In this document: piece by piece, positions 9,639 through 19,452 of the stretch
Layout: every line of letters starts with the position of its first letter
How positions within the stretch are numbered: the stretch's first letter is position 1
The notes under the pieces: model-generated
What the model saw: the letters and a program-made list of their open reading frames with translations, nothing else
Told to the model about the DNA's origin: nothing
The model's database searches: none
From: Brettanomyces bruxellensis
Taxonomy: Eukaryota > Ascomycota > Pichiomycetes > Pichiales > Pichiaceae
NCBI RefSeq assembly: GCF_011074885.1
Contig: NC_054683.1
Location: 124,001 to 188,000 of the forward strand
DNA length: 64,000 bases
Direction of reading: 5' to 3'
Made by a program: the position numbers and the translations under genes

Positions 9639-10078
9639 TGGATCTTCCACGATAACTTATTTACTCTTGAACTAAATTTTGAGCATAGTTGTGCATATTG
9701 TATTGGGTTCTAAGCCATCGATGAGAATTACCGGGATATAAGTGCAAAAAAGCATTTAGCGGAGTTCTTTTAGTATTATATAGTGGAATCTGTTAAGAAG
9801 AAGGCACAAATCATATAGTTTTGCGGTTTTAGGTACTGCATGTATTTTAAGGATTGCATGTATTTCATCGGTTTCAAAAAAATTCAGGTTTGTTTGGAAT
9901 TTTACTAATATGGAAATTCTCACTATCATAAGCGCCCAAAATTGACGAACCAAATAATGGCCCATATGCTACACCAGCAGCACTTAAGCCACTATTTAAA
10001 ATGTTACATGTTCCAGTTTCTAGTCTTGCATATACATATTATTATCTAAAAATGCGGTATCAATTCTAAATTAACATT
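9639..10078. other. Convergent 3' intergenic region
   Basis: 440 bp lie between the TPR-like gene and the convergent methyltransferase gene. One AGCGCC motif is present (9931-9936). The 69-residue minus-strand frame at 9756-9965 shows no family resemblance. Nothing else is visible. Confidence 0.5.
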
Positions 10079-11011
10079 TCACTTTCTACAGATTGCCAAA
10101 ACAAGTGATCGCGTCACCAAATACTCCGTTTGACCAGCTCTTTGTCTCTTTGGTGCATTTTTAAGCGCTTTGGCCACAACTGGAGGAGGAAGATGGTTGT
10201 ACAAGTTCTGGTGGTTGCACCAATGCTCGTACAAGTACTTGATACCCGTTTCAATACTTGAAAATCCAATCGGATCTAACTTTTCGTGCATCTGTTTGGG
10301 GGATAATCCACCATTATGTGCCACAGCTGAGTTAAGATTCGTTTCAGCTGCACCTTGAATGCTGTTATACTCATCTTTGTGATCGTACATGTCGACAACA
10401 ATCAAGCAGCCGTCTTTTTTGAGGTATTTCTTCAACTCCACCACAATCTGTTTCAAAGCGGAAAAATGGTGGAACGAAAGGGTAGTCGTGATAATGTCAA
10501 ATGATCCATATTGAAGCTCCTGTGGAACTTCAAGGTGGTTCTTTCTATTGAACTCTGGATCTATAATATCGTATTTGTATGGTTTAACGACCAGCCTAGA
10601 ATTGAGGCTGTGAATTGCCGGAATCTTGCTCTTAAAAGCATCAATTTGCGCTTCCGATATATCAATTCCTATCACTGTGCCACTTTTAATGTATGGAGCA
10701 AGGTTTTGTACAAGAAGACCTGTACCGCATGCAAAATCCATATAACGTATATTTTCTCTCCGAAACAACGGAGAGATGTCATCCTCACTTTCTTTATCTG
10801 GAAGATAGTTGACTAATCCATACTCAGGAAGCCTGTAATCGCCTAATTGCTCCGTTTTGAAAACTTTGGTCCGATCTTTAAGATCATACTGAAGCACAGC
10901 CTTCGTAGCTCCAATCAAGATAGCATGCAAAGAGTCTGACTCGTAAAATTGCACTTTGTTTGGAGTAAATGTGTCCAGGTTTGCCTTTCTTTGAATTGCG
11001 TACTCTGACAT
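10079..11011 (-). CDS. Class I SAM-dependent methyltransferase
   Basis: The 310-residue protein has a Rossmann methyltransferase core. Motif I is MDFACGTGLLVQNL (about residues 90-103), the acidic end of strand 2 is VIGIDIS (about 112-118), and motif IV lies around FDIITTTLSFHHF, followed by a strand-5 motif GCLIVVDMYDH. This layout matches the Methyltransf_11/25 type that modifies small molecules or proteins. The substrate is unknown. The N-terminal about 70 residues precede the catalytic core and carry no recognised domain. No membrane or targeting signal is evident, so a cytosolic enzyme is likely. The gene diverges from HAM1 across a 921-bp intergenic region. Enzyme class is secure, orthology is not. 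Confidence 0.8.
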   Translation of the reverse strand: MSEYAIQRKANLDTFTPNKVQFYESDSLHAILIGATKAVLQYDLKDRTKVFKTEQLGDYRLPEYGLVNYLPDKESEDDISPLFRRENIRYMDFACGTGLLVQNLAPYIKSGTVIGIDISEAQIDAFKSKIPAIHSLNSRLVVKPYKYDIIDPEFNRKNHLEVPQELQYGSFDIITTTLSFHHFSALKQIVVELKKYLKKDGCLIVVDMYDHKDEYNSIQGAAETNLNSAVAHNGGLSPKQMHEKLDPIGFSSIETGIKYLYEHWCNHQNLYNHLPPPVVAKALKNAPKRQRAGQTEYLVTRSLVLAICRK

Positions 11012-11932
11012 TGGAAAATGAATACTGGAAAATGATTTTTACCGTTTAACGAGGAAAAGGGGATATATTATCCAAAGGGACAAGAAATGGAAGAGGGAAA
11101 AAGAATGGGGGAAAATCGGCCCTTTTTATAGTGCGTACTACAGGACCCGTGGCCGAGGGACCGGCGGAGATAAAAAGAGTAAGGGATAAAAAAAGATGCA
11201 TAGAAAGCAGATAGGTACAACAAAAGGCTAAACACATGTTTGCAGTGTAAGATGAAGTAACTGTGGAATACTGACCCCTTTAAGATGCTTCCTATTGATT
11301 CTCGTTGATTCTAACTGGCCTGCCTTGCCTCATTGATAGGAAAAAGCACCTATGTTGACAAAAGAACAAAAGAAGCATATCTTTTCCAATATAGCATACG
11401 GAGACTAAACCCCAAAGAATAAAGACAGGAACGTCTATGGAACTACAACCCACAAAAAGCTTCCTATATCTGGATGTCACCACATAGCGAATTGTCATCT
11501 CCATTGAAAAAAAGGTGATCACAAATTATAACGTGGCCCCCTGCTTATAAAGTAGGGTGGATCTCCTTCCAGCCATTTATGCAAATCACAGGTATACTTA
11601 AAGCCGTGTTTCGCTGGTAATCCGGAAGAGTTAAATGCGAAGAAAGGAGAAGAGGAAAAAGAAAAGGAAAAAGCTATTATACACAAAGTGAAAGAAGTGC
11701 AAGAGGAGAAAAGGGCCGGTATTTATAGTTGGGCAGGAAAAGGCTTAAAAATTTTTTTTGAAGTGCATGAAGCGATGCAAAAGATTACGCGCGATTTTTC
11801 AGTTTGTGAGTAAGGTATAAATGCACTATTAGATCCTGGAGGTAAAAAAAGAGGACGGACGACAATTATCAAGTCCGCTAAAGCTACAAAAATAAACTAG
11901 TATCACAATTTTTGCAGGAAACAATACACGAA
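11012..11932. other. Divergent promoter of methyltransferase and HAM1
   Basis: No gene is seen in this 921-bp stretch. It contains several purine-rich tracts (11080-11115, 11640-11700) and CCCCT/AGGGG cores, for example near 11056 and 11276, that could serve as stress elements. TATA-like AT runs occur (TTATAA near 11544). The short open frames in it show no conserved features. Confidence 0.4.
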
Positions 11933-12520
11933 ATGAGTACAATTACGTTTGTTACAGGAAATATCAACAAGCTCAAAGAGGTGACGGCGATTCTCTCTGG
12001 CTCTAAAGAGCTTTCAGCAGAAACAAAGGTTGGAAAGTTCACCATCACAAATCGCAAGATAGATTTAGATGAATTGCAAGGAACCGTGGAAGAAGTGATA
12101 AAAAGGAAGTGTATGCAGGCAGCAAAGGTGATTGGCGGACCAGTCATGTGTGAGGATACATGTTTGTGCTTTAAAGCAATGCAATATCAATTGCCAGGAC
12201 CATACATTAAGTGGTTTGTCAAGTATGTTGGATTGGACGGCATAAACAAGATGCTAGATGGATTTGATGATCGGTCTGCACAGGCAGTGACCACTTTTGG
12301 ATACTGTGAGGGTCCTGGATCTGATGTTCATCTTTTTCAGGGAAGAACGGATGGAAAAATTGTTTCTAAAAGAGGTCCTACCGATTTTGGTTGGGATGCA
12401 ATCTTCCAACCGGATGGATTTGAAACTACATATTCCGAAATGAGGGGTCCTGAAAAGAACAAGATCAGCCAGAGATACAAGGCTCTATCGAAGCTTAAGG
12501 AGTTTTTAATGGCACAATAA
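11933..12520 (+). CDS. HAM1: Ham1, inosine triphosphate pyrophosphatase
   Basis: Ham1 hydrolyses ITP, dITP and XTP to monophosphates and pyrophosphate, keeping deaminated purines out of nucleic acids; it also protects against base analogues such as 6-hydroxylaminopurine. The 195-residue product begins MSTITFVTGNINKLKEV, containing the family's TGNxxK nucleotide motif. Next come VMCEDTCLCFKAM, PGPYIKWFVKYVG, the DFGWDAIFQPDG region that reads the base, and a C-terminal EKNKISQRYKAL helix. Length equals the usual 190-200 residues. The ATG at 11933 is chosen because the family starts directly at this strand; the upstream in-frame extension begins with TTG. It converges with HMX1 with only 27 bp between stop codons. 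Confidence 0.96.
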   Translation: MSTITFVTGNINKLKEVTAILSGSKELSAETKVGKFTITNRKIDLDELQGTVEEVIKRKCMQAAKVIGGPVMCEDTCLCFKAMQYQLPGPYIKWFVKYVGLDGINKMLDGFDDRSAQAVTTFGYCEGPGSDVHLFQGRTDGKIVSKRGPTDFGWDAIFQPDGFETTYSEMRGPEKNKISQRYKALSKLKEFLMAQ

Positions 12521-12547
12521 GAACTAAATATCTGATTTATCTAGCGA

Positions 12548-13402
12548 TCAATATAGAGGTGTGCGAAAAACAATCACTCTCACAATACAGTATACAATTA
12601 ATGTTGCAAGAAGTATGACGAGGAAATTGCTTTTGATATACGTCCTGAATCCTGCTTTTTGGCGAAGCACATTCAAATTGTGCGACTCGATCTCATTAAT
12701 ACCATCACAAATCATGTCAAAAGCTACTTTGGACTCTTCAATAACTTCCTCTTTTTCTTGCTCGCTTAGGAAATTCCTTGTTTGCAACTCGTAGTCCTGC
12801 TTGTAGGCAGCCCTGAGTTTCTGGGGGTTTTCAACATCGAATCTGAAGAAGTTTGTTCCATCTGAAGAAGCTGCTTCGAAATTTTTGCTGCTAGCACCTG
12901 GGAATAGCTTTTTTGATTGGGCAACTTTGGGATACATGAACTGTCCACCCGCGAATAATGCCAAATAGAGAACATGCATGTAGGCAAGAAGGAGATATGG
13001 CCTCTCAATTGCGATCTGCTTAATATGTTCTGTGCTTTGAATCTGCTTCTTTAATATTGGCGACTCGAACTTTGCAGGTCTGCCACCATAGAAAAGCATC
13101 AAATCCTTATGGAGTCTTCCAGTTCTAGAGAGTTCTGGCCTCCATATTTTTCGAAGCATATCCGAATAGTGTGTGTTTTTGTTAATTTCTTCACTTAGGC
13201 TGTCTTCTATTGCCTTGAAAATATGGTAAAACATTTGAATTCCCTGTCTGTACACTTTAGGCTCATATATTGCAACTGGAAACTTTATTGCCATCTCTTT
13301 GTTGATTCTCTCGTGGCATTTTCTTGTTTCCGAATTGATCCTGTTTCCAAGAGCGCCAATATCTGTTTTCGATGGAATTATAATTGTTTCTTGCCTCGAC
13401 AT
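12548..13402 (-). CDS. HMX1: Hmx1, heme oxygenase, ER tail-anchored
   Basis: Hmx1 degrades heme to biliverdin, CO and iron, allowing iron recycling. The 284-residue sequence follows yeast Hmx1 over LGNRINSETRKCHERI and KVYRQGIQMFYHIFKAIE. His30 is the likely proximal heme ligand. The helix around LLAYMHVLYLALFAGGQ carries the glycine-rich distal segment. A single hydrophobic helix at the C-terminus (FLVILLATLIVYCIVRVIVF, about 259-278) with a short basic tail fits a tail anchor in the ER membrane. Length is slightly below the S. cerevisiae protein. Three overlapping GATAAG sites lie directly upstream of the ATG on the coding strand (13412-13427), which suggests, but does not prove, control by an iron-responsive GATA factor. 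Confidence 0.92.
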   Translation of the reverse strand: MSRQETIIIPSKTDIGALGNRINSETRKCHERINKEMAIKFPVAIYEPKVYRQGIQMFYHIFKAIEDSLSEEINKNTHYSDMLRKIWRPELSRTGRLHKDLMLFYGGRPAKFESPILKKQIQSTEHIKQIAIERPYLLLAYMHVLYLALFAGGQFMYPKVAQSKKLFPGASSKNFEAASSDGTNFFRFDVENPQKLRAAYKQDYELQTRNFLSEQEKEEVIEESKVAFDMICDGINEIESHNLNVLRQKAGFRTYIKSNFLVILLATLIVYCIVRVIVFRTPLY

Positions 13403-13411
13403 GTCGTTTTT

Positions 13412-13427
13412 CTTATCTTATCTTATC
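13412..13427 (-). promoter_or_regulatory. Triple GATAAG cluster upstream of HMX1
   Basis: Three CTTATC units overlap at 5-bp steps on the plus strand, giving three GATAAG cores on the coding strand, 10-25 bp before the ATG. Fungal iron regulators of the Fep1/Sfu1/Sre1 type bind GATA cores. Because the sites are so near the ATG they may lie in the 5' UTR, or may simply be a short microsatellite. Confidence 0.35.
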
Positions 13428-13848
13428 TATTTCCTGTTTCGGGTAGTCGTCTGAGATCTTTTTTTTTTCTTCACTTTTTCTTTCAGTGCAACTTTAATGG
13501 TTATAGAAAGATGCAAATACTATCACTAGATCGACCAACTACCATTTGTTGCTTTGTTACAGTTTTCGCATGAACAAGACGTTTGGCCACTTTTTATATT
13601 AACAGTAGTCTTTCTATTTATTATCTCACAAAACTTTGTACAAGCAATCTGCCGGCGGATTTTCTGTTTGCCCGGATTAAATTTGTTCTCACCGCTTTAA
13701 TAAGTATGGTACCAACCAGATTCGACCATATACTTTTTTCCGTACAGAGATGCGTTTTCCATATCTGTCTAAACAGAATAGAATGTTCCCGATACATGCA
13801 CTGGTTTGATTTTATAGGTTTTTCATAAAGTAACATTTGTAGATTCTG

Positions 13849-13881
13849 ATTTGGACCTTATCTGTTGATTATGGTCCAAAT
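13849..13881. repeat. Perfect 9-bp inverted repeat with 15-bp loop
   Basis: ATTTGGACC (13849-13857) and GGTCCAAAT (13873-13881) are exact reverse complements. The element lies in the middle of the HMX1-MRPL17 intergenic region, about 600 bp upstream of MRPL17. It may be a dimeric protein-binding site or a hairpin; the function is unknown. Confidence 0.5.
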
Positions 13882-14482
13882 GTTGCGTGGATTCCTTTAT
13901 AAAGATATGGGACGCGCCGATCGACTGAATATTGCTATAAACTATATAAATGCATGCTTATGCACGTTTTTCATCGTATGTTCTTGATTACAGCAAACAT
14001 TCAGCTCAAAGCTATAGTTAGATCGTATTCTATGATTATTGATGAATTTAACAGTCCAGAAGGCAGATACAAATGAAACTAGGAGAATATCCGAATGCTA
14101 TGACTTTTTGGGATAGGTATGAACTGAAAGGGCATAAGGTAGCAACACATTCTTAAAGGTAAAATAATTAGTTCCATGTCATAAAACAGACAAAAGAAGT
14201 GTGTATATATTCATCGTGAATATATTGGAAGTGAAAGCCTGAACAATTAAGCAGAGTAAATGATAGAATAAAGGATGCTACCAGCACTATTATGCTTACA
14301 TCTGTACACCGAATAAGATTGAAATGAGTTTTTGGACGGAGTGATTTTCTGAGAACCGAGAATTTGGAAAGCTGAAAAAAAGTACGTGGGTAAGTAAAGA
14401 ATTATTCAAGCACCTATGAAAGACATATATAGCCCTTTCAATGAAAGCATTTTTAAAGCCAGGTACCGCTTAGAATATACAA

Positions 14483-15367
14483 ATGCTTCAGAAAGCTATA
14501 TTAGAGACGAGGAGGGGCCTCGCAGCTGCAGTGGCAGGAGGAGTACGTCTAGTACCATTAGAAAATATAAGAGCTTCACTAATATTATCAAGGACACCAA
14601 TAGTTACACCAGACATCAGTGAGTTCGACAAAAAATTTTACAAGTACCAAGAGGAGCTTGAACGAAGATTGATGTGGACATTTCCGAAGTGGTTTTACTT
14701 TAAAAAGGGAACAGTTGCTGAGCGAGAATTCACGAAAGCACAAAAATATCCGATCCCATCACATCCAGGTGTTTGGTTCCCTAAAGGACTGCCAGATATT
14801 AAGCATGGAAGGGATAGACGGTTTAGACAGGATATCATATTGCCAAAGAAGGCTCCCGAGGAAGAAAGTGGTGAGATGGAGAACGAAACAAGAGCAATTA
14901 AACTAAATTCAAGAATTACAGAAGCCGACAAGAAAAACGATCAAGCGTCTTTAGAGCGGAAGTTGGCACGGACATTATATCTTTTAGTGAAGCAGGATGG
15001 CCAGTGGAAATTTCCTACTTTCCCCATTGAAAATGAAGATGTTCCACTAAATGAAGTTGCGGAAAATGGACTTAGACGAGTCGGAGGAAATAAAATCAAT
15101 ACATGGAACGTTTCTAGAACACCAGCGGGCATTCTAAAATACTCAAATGGGAAACTTCTTGACTGCGAGCAGAGTGAAAGTCCTTCGGTAAAGGATTCTT
15201 CAATTGTGAGAGATTATTTAATTAAATCGCATATTCTTGCGGGAAAGTTTGTCCCACAAGACAAACAGGGAGTCGAAGAATACAAATGGCTTGTTAAGGA
15301 AGAACTTGAGCCTTTACTTGGTAAAGCATACTTTTCACAGGTGGAGTTTTTGCTTTCTAAAGTGTGA
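14483..15367 (+). CDS. MRPL17: Mitochondrial large-subunit ribosomal protein mL46 (MRPL17)
   Basis: A structural protein of the mitochondrial 54S/large ribosomal subunit. The first about 25 residues (MLQKAILETRRGLAAAVAGG) form a basic, Ser/Ala-rich presequence free of acidic clusters. The family block follows: IRASLILSRTPIVTPDISEF, then a helix YKYQEELERRLMWTFPKWFYF and a KYPIPSHPGVWFP segment. A Nudix-like domain with LVKQDGQWKFPTFPI and the C-terminal half ends at 294. Length fits yeast MRPL17 (about 280). The ATG at 14483 starts directly at the presequence, supporting this start. The gene stands alone between HMX1 and the large SIP3-like gene. Confidence 0.92.
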   Translation: MLQKAILETRRGLAAAVAGGVRLVPLENIRASLILSRTPIVTPDISEFDKKFYKYQEELERRLMWTFPKWFYFKKGTVAEREFTKAQKYPIPSHPGVWFPKGLPDIKHGRDRRFRQDIILPKKAPEEESGEMENETRAIKLNSRITEADKKNDQASLERKLARTLYLLVKQDGQWKFPTFPIENEDVPLNEVAENGLRRVGGNKINTWNVSRTPAGILKYSNGKLLDCEQSESPSVKDSSIVRDYLIKSHILAGKFVPQDKQGVEEYKWLVKEELEPLLGKAYFSQVEFLLSKV

Positions 15368-15843
15368 AAAATCCTTGTTATGCATGAACTTGAGGTCTGG
15401 GCTCATATGTCCAATAATCGGAAGTCAACAGTCTAACTGTATTTATTTCTGACGTGCTTGTATATATTAAACGTCATGTAAAACAACCATACCATATTTA
15501 GGTGTTGGGGCTTCATTTTATGGAATGTCAATAATCATACCGTTGTAGCGTGAAAAATATATCGGGTTCAACAACAACAAAAAAATATGAATAGGATAGA
15601 ACAAGTAAAAAGAAAATAAAAAGGAAAATAAAAAAGTGAGGTTGACATTTTTAGCGCCGATCCCCTACCCCCACATATAACACAAAGCTGTATGCATCAT
15701 TATCATTTATTGCCTTGAATGGGTCCATTCGGATTAAGCTTGAGGATTTAAATTCGTGGTTTGTGATATATAGAATCTAGAAAGTTTGCCCAGGCTTCTT
15801 TTTGCATTTTATTGTTGCGTCTTCATCCACAATTTTAACCATT
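15368..15843. other. Promoter region of the SIP3/LAM-like gene
   Basis: 476 bp without a gene. It contains one AGCGCC motif (15653-15658) beside a C-rich patch and A-rich tracts at 15570-15635. Nothing else is evident. Confidence 0.5.
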
Positions 15844-18800
15844 ATGCCTCATGGACATTCGACTAATGAAAGTCTTATAAGGCTTGTTGCAGTTGGTTTA
15901 AAGGAAGCATCTACGGATTCCCCATGTTTCCGGGCATCAATTAGATATGTGGACTCGGCTATTTCCGTTTTCACTCACAGTTTGAGGGAAATGGCGGACT
16001 TATTGCAGAGATACACCGAGATAAGCAATGAGATACAAAGTCTTGAAGAGGACTTCAACATCTTGTTCGATCCAATCACGAAAAGCGATTTTTCCAATGA
16101 GCTGGTGAACAAGGATATTGCCGTACATTGTATAGAAAGCACGGCAACCGGCACTAACGTGACTTTGAGGTTGGCAAGAAGTGTTCTGTATGTCGATCCG
16201 GAAATTTTCAACAAGCTCCAACTTTTCCTTGAAACCGACATTCCACAGTATTTGTCACTTCGTGAGCAGTTCCAGACAATTCAGCAGAAATATGACACGC
16301 TTCGAGGTAACTATTTAGATCTTCCAAAGGCTAATGACCTGGTCAAAAGTAGAGAAGATGCGTTGCAATTGTATGAAATCAGGAAGCAGTACATTCACGT
16401 TTCATTGACTCTATGGACCACGATTAAGCGGTTAGAGATTCATCTGTCATCACTTTTGGTTGAGGTTTGTGGATCTTTATGGCCGTCTGCTCCCGGAATG
16501 TCGGGAGTTGCAAAAAATAGTGCATTTCCCGGATTATCTGCAGCGTACAACTCGATGGTTCGTCTTAAAGAATGCTTTTTAATTCAGGCGGCCAGCTTCA
16601 AGAAGCTTCTTTCAGATCTCTCGAAAGTCAAGGCAGCAACTGAAAAGGGTGTTACCGATTTATTTTCACCATCAACAGAACTTTCTGACTATGATGCAGC
16701 CGCTTTAAACAGGAAAACTGCTTTTTACGACAAAGGCAGCAAGGAAGCGCAGCAGCTCGAAAAGCATGGCTGGGTATTTATGAAAGCCACTTTTCTCAAC
16801 ACACACAGACCCATATGGATCCAGAGATGGCTTTTTGTCAAAGGTGATGTGTTTGGATTCCTTAGTGTTAGTGCTAATGGCCAGTATGTAGAGCAATCTG
16901 ACTGCTTTGGTGTTTCACTAGCGGATGTGGAGTATTTTCCCGATGAGGATAGAAAATTCTGCTTTGAGATCATGACCCAGCAGTTCAAATTAGTCCTCCA
17001 GGTGGAAACTCTGGCCGAATTGAAGAGCTGGCTTACAGTTTTCCGGACTGTTAAGGATAAGGCGCTTAAAACTTCGTCAAAATATGCTTCGGCTCGCTAT
17101 GAATGCTTGATTGACAGATTTATGCTTACTCCTGTAGTTGAGGAGGACTATAATCTCGTCTCAACACATTCTAACAACCCACAGAGAGAAAAGTTCAACA
17201 CTTTGATCAATTCTCACCTTTCACGTGTCTATCCTGGTTTGTCGATCAACCCACCAATTGTCACTCAGACAACCACGCTTTCAGTTCTTTCTCATCTTTA
17301 TCTTTCTTCAGGGGACATTCCGGGTGCTCCAACAGCCAACTTTTGGGGTTTTGTCAACTGGGGACTCTACTATGTGATTAATACTTCTGTCAAACCTATT
17401 TCTAACGATGTATCACAATTGTGCTCTCCAGAACCGGAATTTGTGCTCCGGTATCCGAAATCGTACCCAGATGCCCTAAAATTGGCAGATGCAGAGTTGA
17501 GAGCACTCTTTGAAGGTCATATAAAGCCAGATGAGTTGACTTTGATCCACTTCAAGTGCTCGTGGTCCCCAAATGTGTCACAGGAGCTTTTTTGCAATGT
17601 ATACATCACAAGTGACGCTTTTTACATTTACACAAATAACTGCGGTTTGATATCGGTGTTACCAATCTCGTTTACAAACTTCCTACACTGCAAAGCGATC
17701 CGGAAAAGCCACTATGACCTCATCAGAATATATCTTGTCAGTGGGCTTTCGATTAAGATGAGAATGTTTATAGGATCGGCGGAGGAAATATGCAAGAAGA
17801 TCAACTTTGTGTTAGTGCAAAGAAGATGTGCAGAAAACAAGGACAAGGATGTGATGGATATGAATTCAGAGCTTCTTAATGGAGTTAGGAAGATTGCCGA
17901 ATCATACTCACAGGTCTCAAGATTATCTCTAGCAAGGATTGCAAAACATAAAACTGAAAATGGGACTACTGTCAACGGCATTTCCTTAAAAGATGCTGCA
18001 GATACAAGCGCAGATATCGGAATAAGTACGGTTGTTTCTCCCGGGCAGGATAGAGGTAAGAATGGTGAGAAAAGTTTAGGAGACGAGTATCGGCCCTCTA
18101 GTTCGAACTATGAGCTATTGTGGCAGAAAGATTTCCCGCTTCCGGCAAAAGCACTATTTCATATTCTTCTTGGAGACAAGTCGTCGAGTCTTGAGAGTTT
18201 GTTATCACTATCACATCCGGTCAAAAAGTATACCAGCATGCAATACACACCTTGGAGATGTGATTCCAGACAGGTACTAACCAGAATAGTTTGGGCTCCC
18301 AAAGGTGATCTGATGGGTACTTTGCAGCGGGTAGAAAAGATGGCGAACAATGATTACTATCTTTTTACTCAAACGAGTCCAAAGTTGCGAATTATGTTTG
18401 GAATCTTGAGAAGAATCCTGCTGCGGATCGAAATAACAGGTCACGGGTCTCATAACTGCACTGTGGCCGTTTACTACAATTTGGAAAGACGCAACAAGAA
18501 GGTTGGATACTTTGTGGGCCTTTTGTTGAGGCGGGTGTTGCTTTATCGTGTTGAGGAGTTCTGCAAAAGAGTTTCAAACTTTGCAGACTCGATCTCAGGT
18601 GACTCGCATAAAATTGCATCTTCTATAAGGAAGTTTGGTGTGATAACCAAGTACGATAGTGATAAAAAGTCAAAAGAGGAGATATTATTCAACAAGCAGG
18701 TCAAATACATCAGCTTCAAGTTGTTTTGTGCTTACTACTTGGAGCGTGTAAGTTTCAAGGCAAGGCAAGCTATTTGTGGTCTTGCCCATATCATTTTCTC

Positions 18801-19374
18801 CTTTTTTGCGTTTGTTTCCGGCATTCTTAAGGTGGAGCGTTTCTGGATAATGTTGCTTGGAATTTCCCTACTGTTTAACCTATTTCTAATCGGGAAGACT
18901 GGATTTTCATACTGGCAGGAGAGAGACATCCAGAAATACATGGAGTCTTTGACAAATGAGCCATCCTACATTCAGCGTGCCATTTCTCTTTCAGAGATGA
19001 ACGAAATCATTGATGCACCAACAACGGAAATGTCATACAATGCGAATGAGTCGCTCTGCTTTTCACAGTTTGCGAAGATGGCAACAACAGCCCCAACATT
19101 CGAGATGGGCCACCAAAAAAGTGAAACTTTGCCTGTTTCTACAAATCTCTTCGAATTACGAGTCAGAAGAAACGATCTTTTGACTGAGATCAAGGCGCTA
19201 AATGACTTGGAGCAGAGCTATATACACAAGCAATGGAGAAACTGGGTGCTCAAGGAGACCACGTATTGTGAGCAAATCAAAAATAGCATTCCTACAAAGT
19301 ACGATGAGCAAATTCGGGTTTACTGCGAGTCCGTTGACAAGGAAAGGACACATATGTCGCCGAACCTACTCTGA
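15844..19374 (+). CDS. SIP3/YSP1-like LAM sterol-transfer protein (BAR-PH-GRAM-VASt)
   Basis: A 1176-residue membrane-contact-site protein predicted to move sterol between ER and plasma membrane. Order of parts: N-terminal BAR-like helical region (about 20-290); PH domain beginning LEKHGWVFMKATFLNTHRP and ending near WLTVFRTVKD (about 300-410); GRAM-like domain around ELFCNVYITSDAFYIYTNN (about 570-670); and a VASt/StART-like lipid-binding domain around LLWQKDFPLPAKALFHILLG to RVLLYRVEEF (about 755-925). Two hydrophobic segments follow near 970-1025 (HIIFSFFAFVSGIL and FWIMLLGISLLFNLFLIG), and the protein closes with a coiled C-terminus. This matches Lam1/Ysp1 and Lam3/Sip3, which are about 1200 residues. 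The ATG at 15844 (MPHGHSTNES) is chosen; the frame is open 42 nt upstream but only to a TTG. Sip3 versus Ysp1 cannot be separated here; a single ancestral copy is plausible. Confidence 0.88.
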   Translation: MPHGHSTNESLIRLVAVGLKEASTDSPCFRASIRYVDSAISVFTHSLREMADLLQRYTEISNEIQSLEEDFNILFDPITKSDFSNELVNKDIAVHCIESTATGTNVTLRLARSVLYVDPEIFNKLQLFLETDIPQYLSLREQFQTIQQKYDTLRGNYLDLPKANDLVKSREDALQLYEIRKQYIHVSLTLWTTIKRLEIHLSSLLVEVCGSLWPSAPGMSGVAKNSAFPGLSAAYNSMVRLKECFLIQAASFKKLLSDLSKVKAATEKGVTDLFSPSTELSDYDAAALNRKTAFYDKGSKEAQQLEKHGWVFMKATFLNTHRPIWIQRWLFVKGDVFGFLSVSANGQYVEQSDCFGVSLADVEYFPDEDRKFCFEIMTQQFKLVLQVETLAELKSWLTVFRTVKDKALKTSSKYASARYECLIDRFMLTPVVEEDYNLVSTHSNNPQREKFNTLINSHLSRVYPGLSINPPIVTQTTTLSVLSHLYLSSGDIPGAPTANFWGFVNWGLYYVINTSVKPISNDVSQLCSPEPEFVLRYPKSYPDALKLADAELRALFEGHIKPDELTLIHFKCSWSPNVSQELFCNVYITSDAFYIYTNNCGLISVLPISFTNFLHCKAIRKSHYDLIRIYLVSGLSIKMRMFIGSAEEICKKINFVLVQRRCAENKDKDVMDMNSELLNGVRKIAESYSQVSRLSLARIAKHKTENGTTVNGISLKDAADTSADIGISTVVSPGQDRGKNGEKSLGDEYRPSSSNYELLWQKDFPLPAKALFHILLGDKSSSLESLLSLSHPVKKYTSMQYTPWRCDSRQVLTRIVWAPKGDLMGTLQRVEKMANNDYYLFTQTSPKLRIMFGILRRILLRIEITGHGSHNCTVAVYYNLERRNKKVGYFVGLLLRRVLLYRVEEFCKRVSNFADSISGDSHKIASSIRKFGVITKYDSDKKSKEEILFNKQVKYISFKLFCAYYLERVSFKARQAICGLAHIIFSFFAFVSGILKVERFWIMLLGISLLFNLFLIGKTGFSYWQERDIQKYMESLTNEPSYIQRAISLSEMNEIIDAPTTEMSYNANESLCFSQFAKMATTAPTFEMGHQKSETLPVSTNLFELRVRRNDLLTEIKALNDLEQSYIHKQWRNWVLKETTYCEQIKNSIPTKYDEQIRVYCESVDKERTHMSPNLL

Positions 19375-19452
19375 TGGAAGTCCATGAAATGCCAATACTG
19401 GCGTTTATGCATTAGCGTGTAAATAGTGAGCGAAAGTGTTGAACTATAATGT

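Larger units (their letters stand above)
13403..14482. other. Divergent intergenic HMX1 / MRPL17
   Basis: This 1080-bp stretch has no credible gene. It holds the GATAAG cluster next to HMX1 (13412-13427) and a 9-bp perfect inverted repeat (13849-13857 and 13873-13881). Short frames (13223-13573, 13583-13828, 13621-13836) show no conserved features. I found no tRNA or snoRNA signature by eye. Confidence 0.5.
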
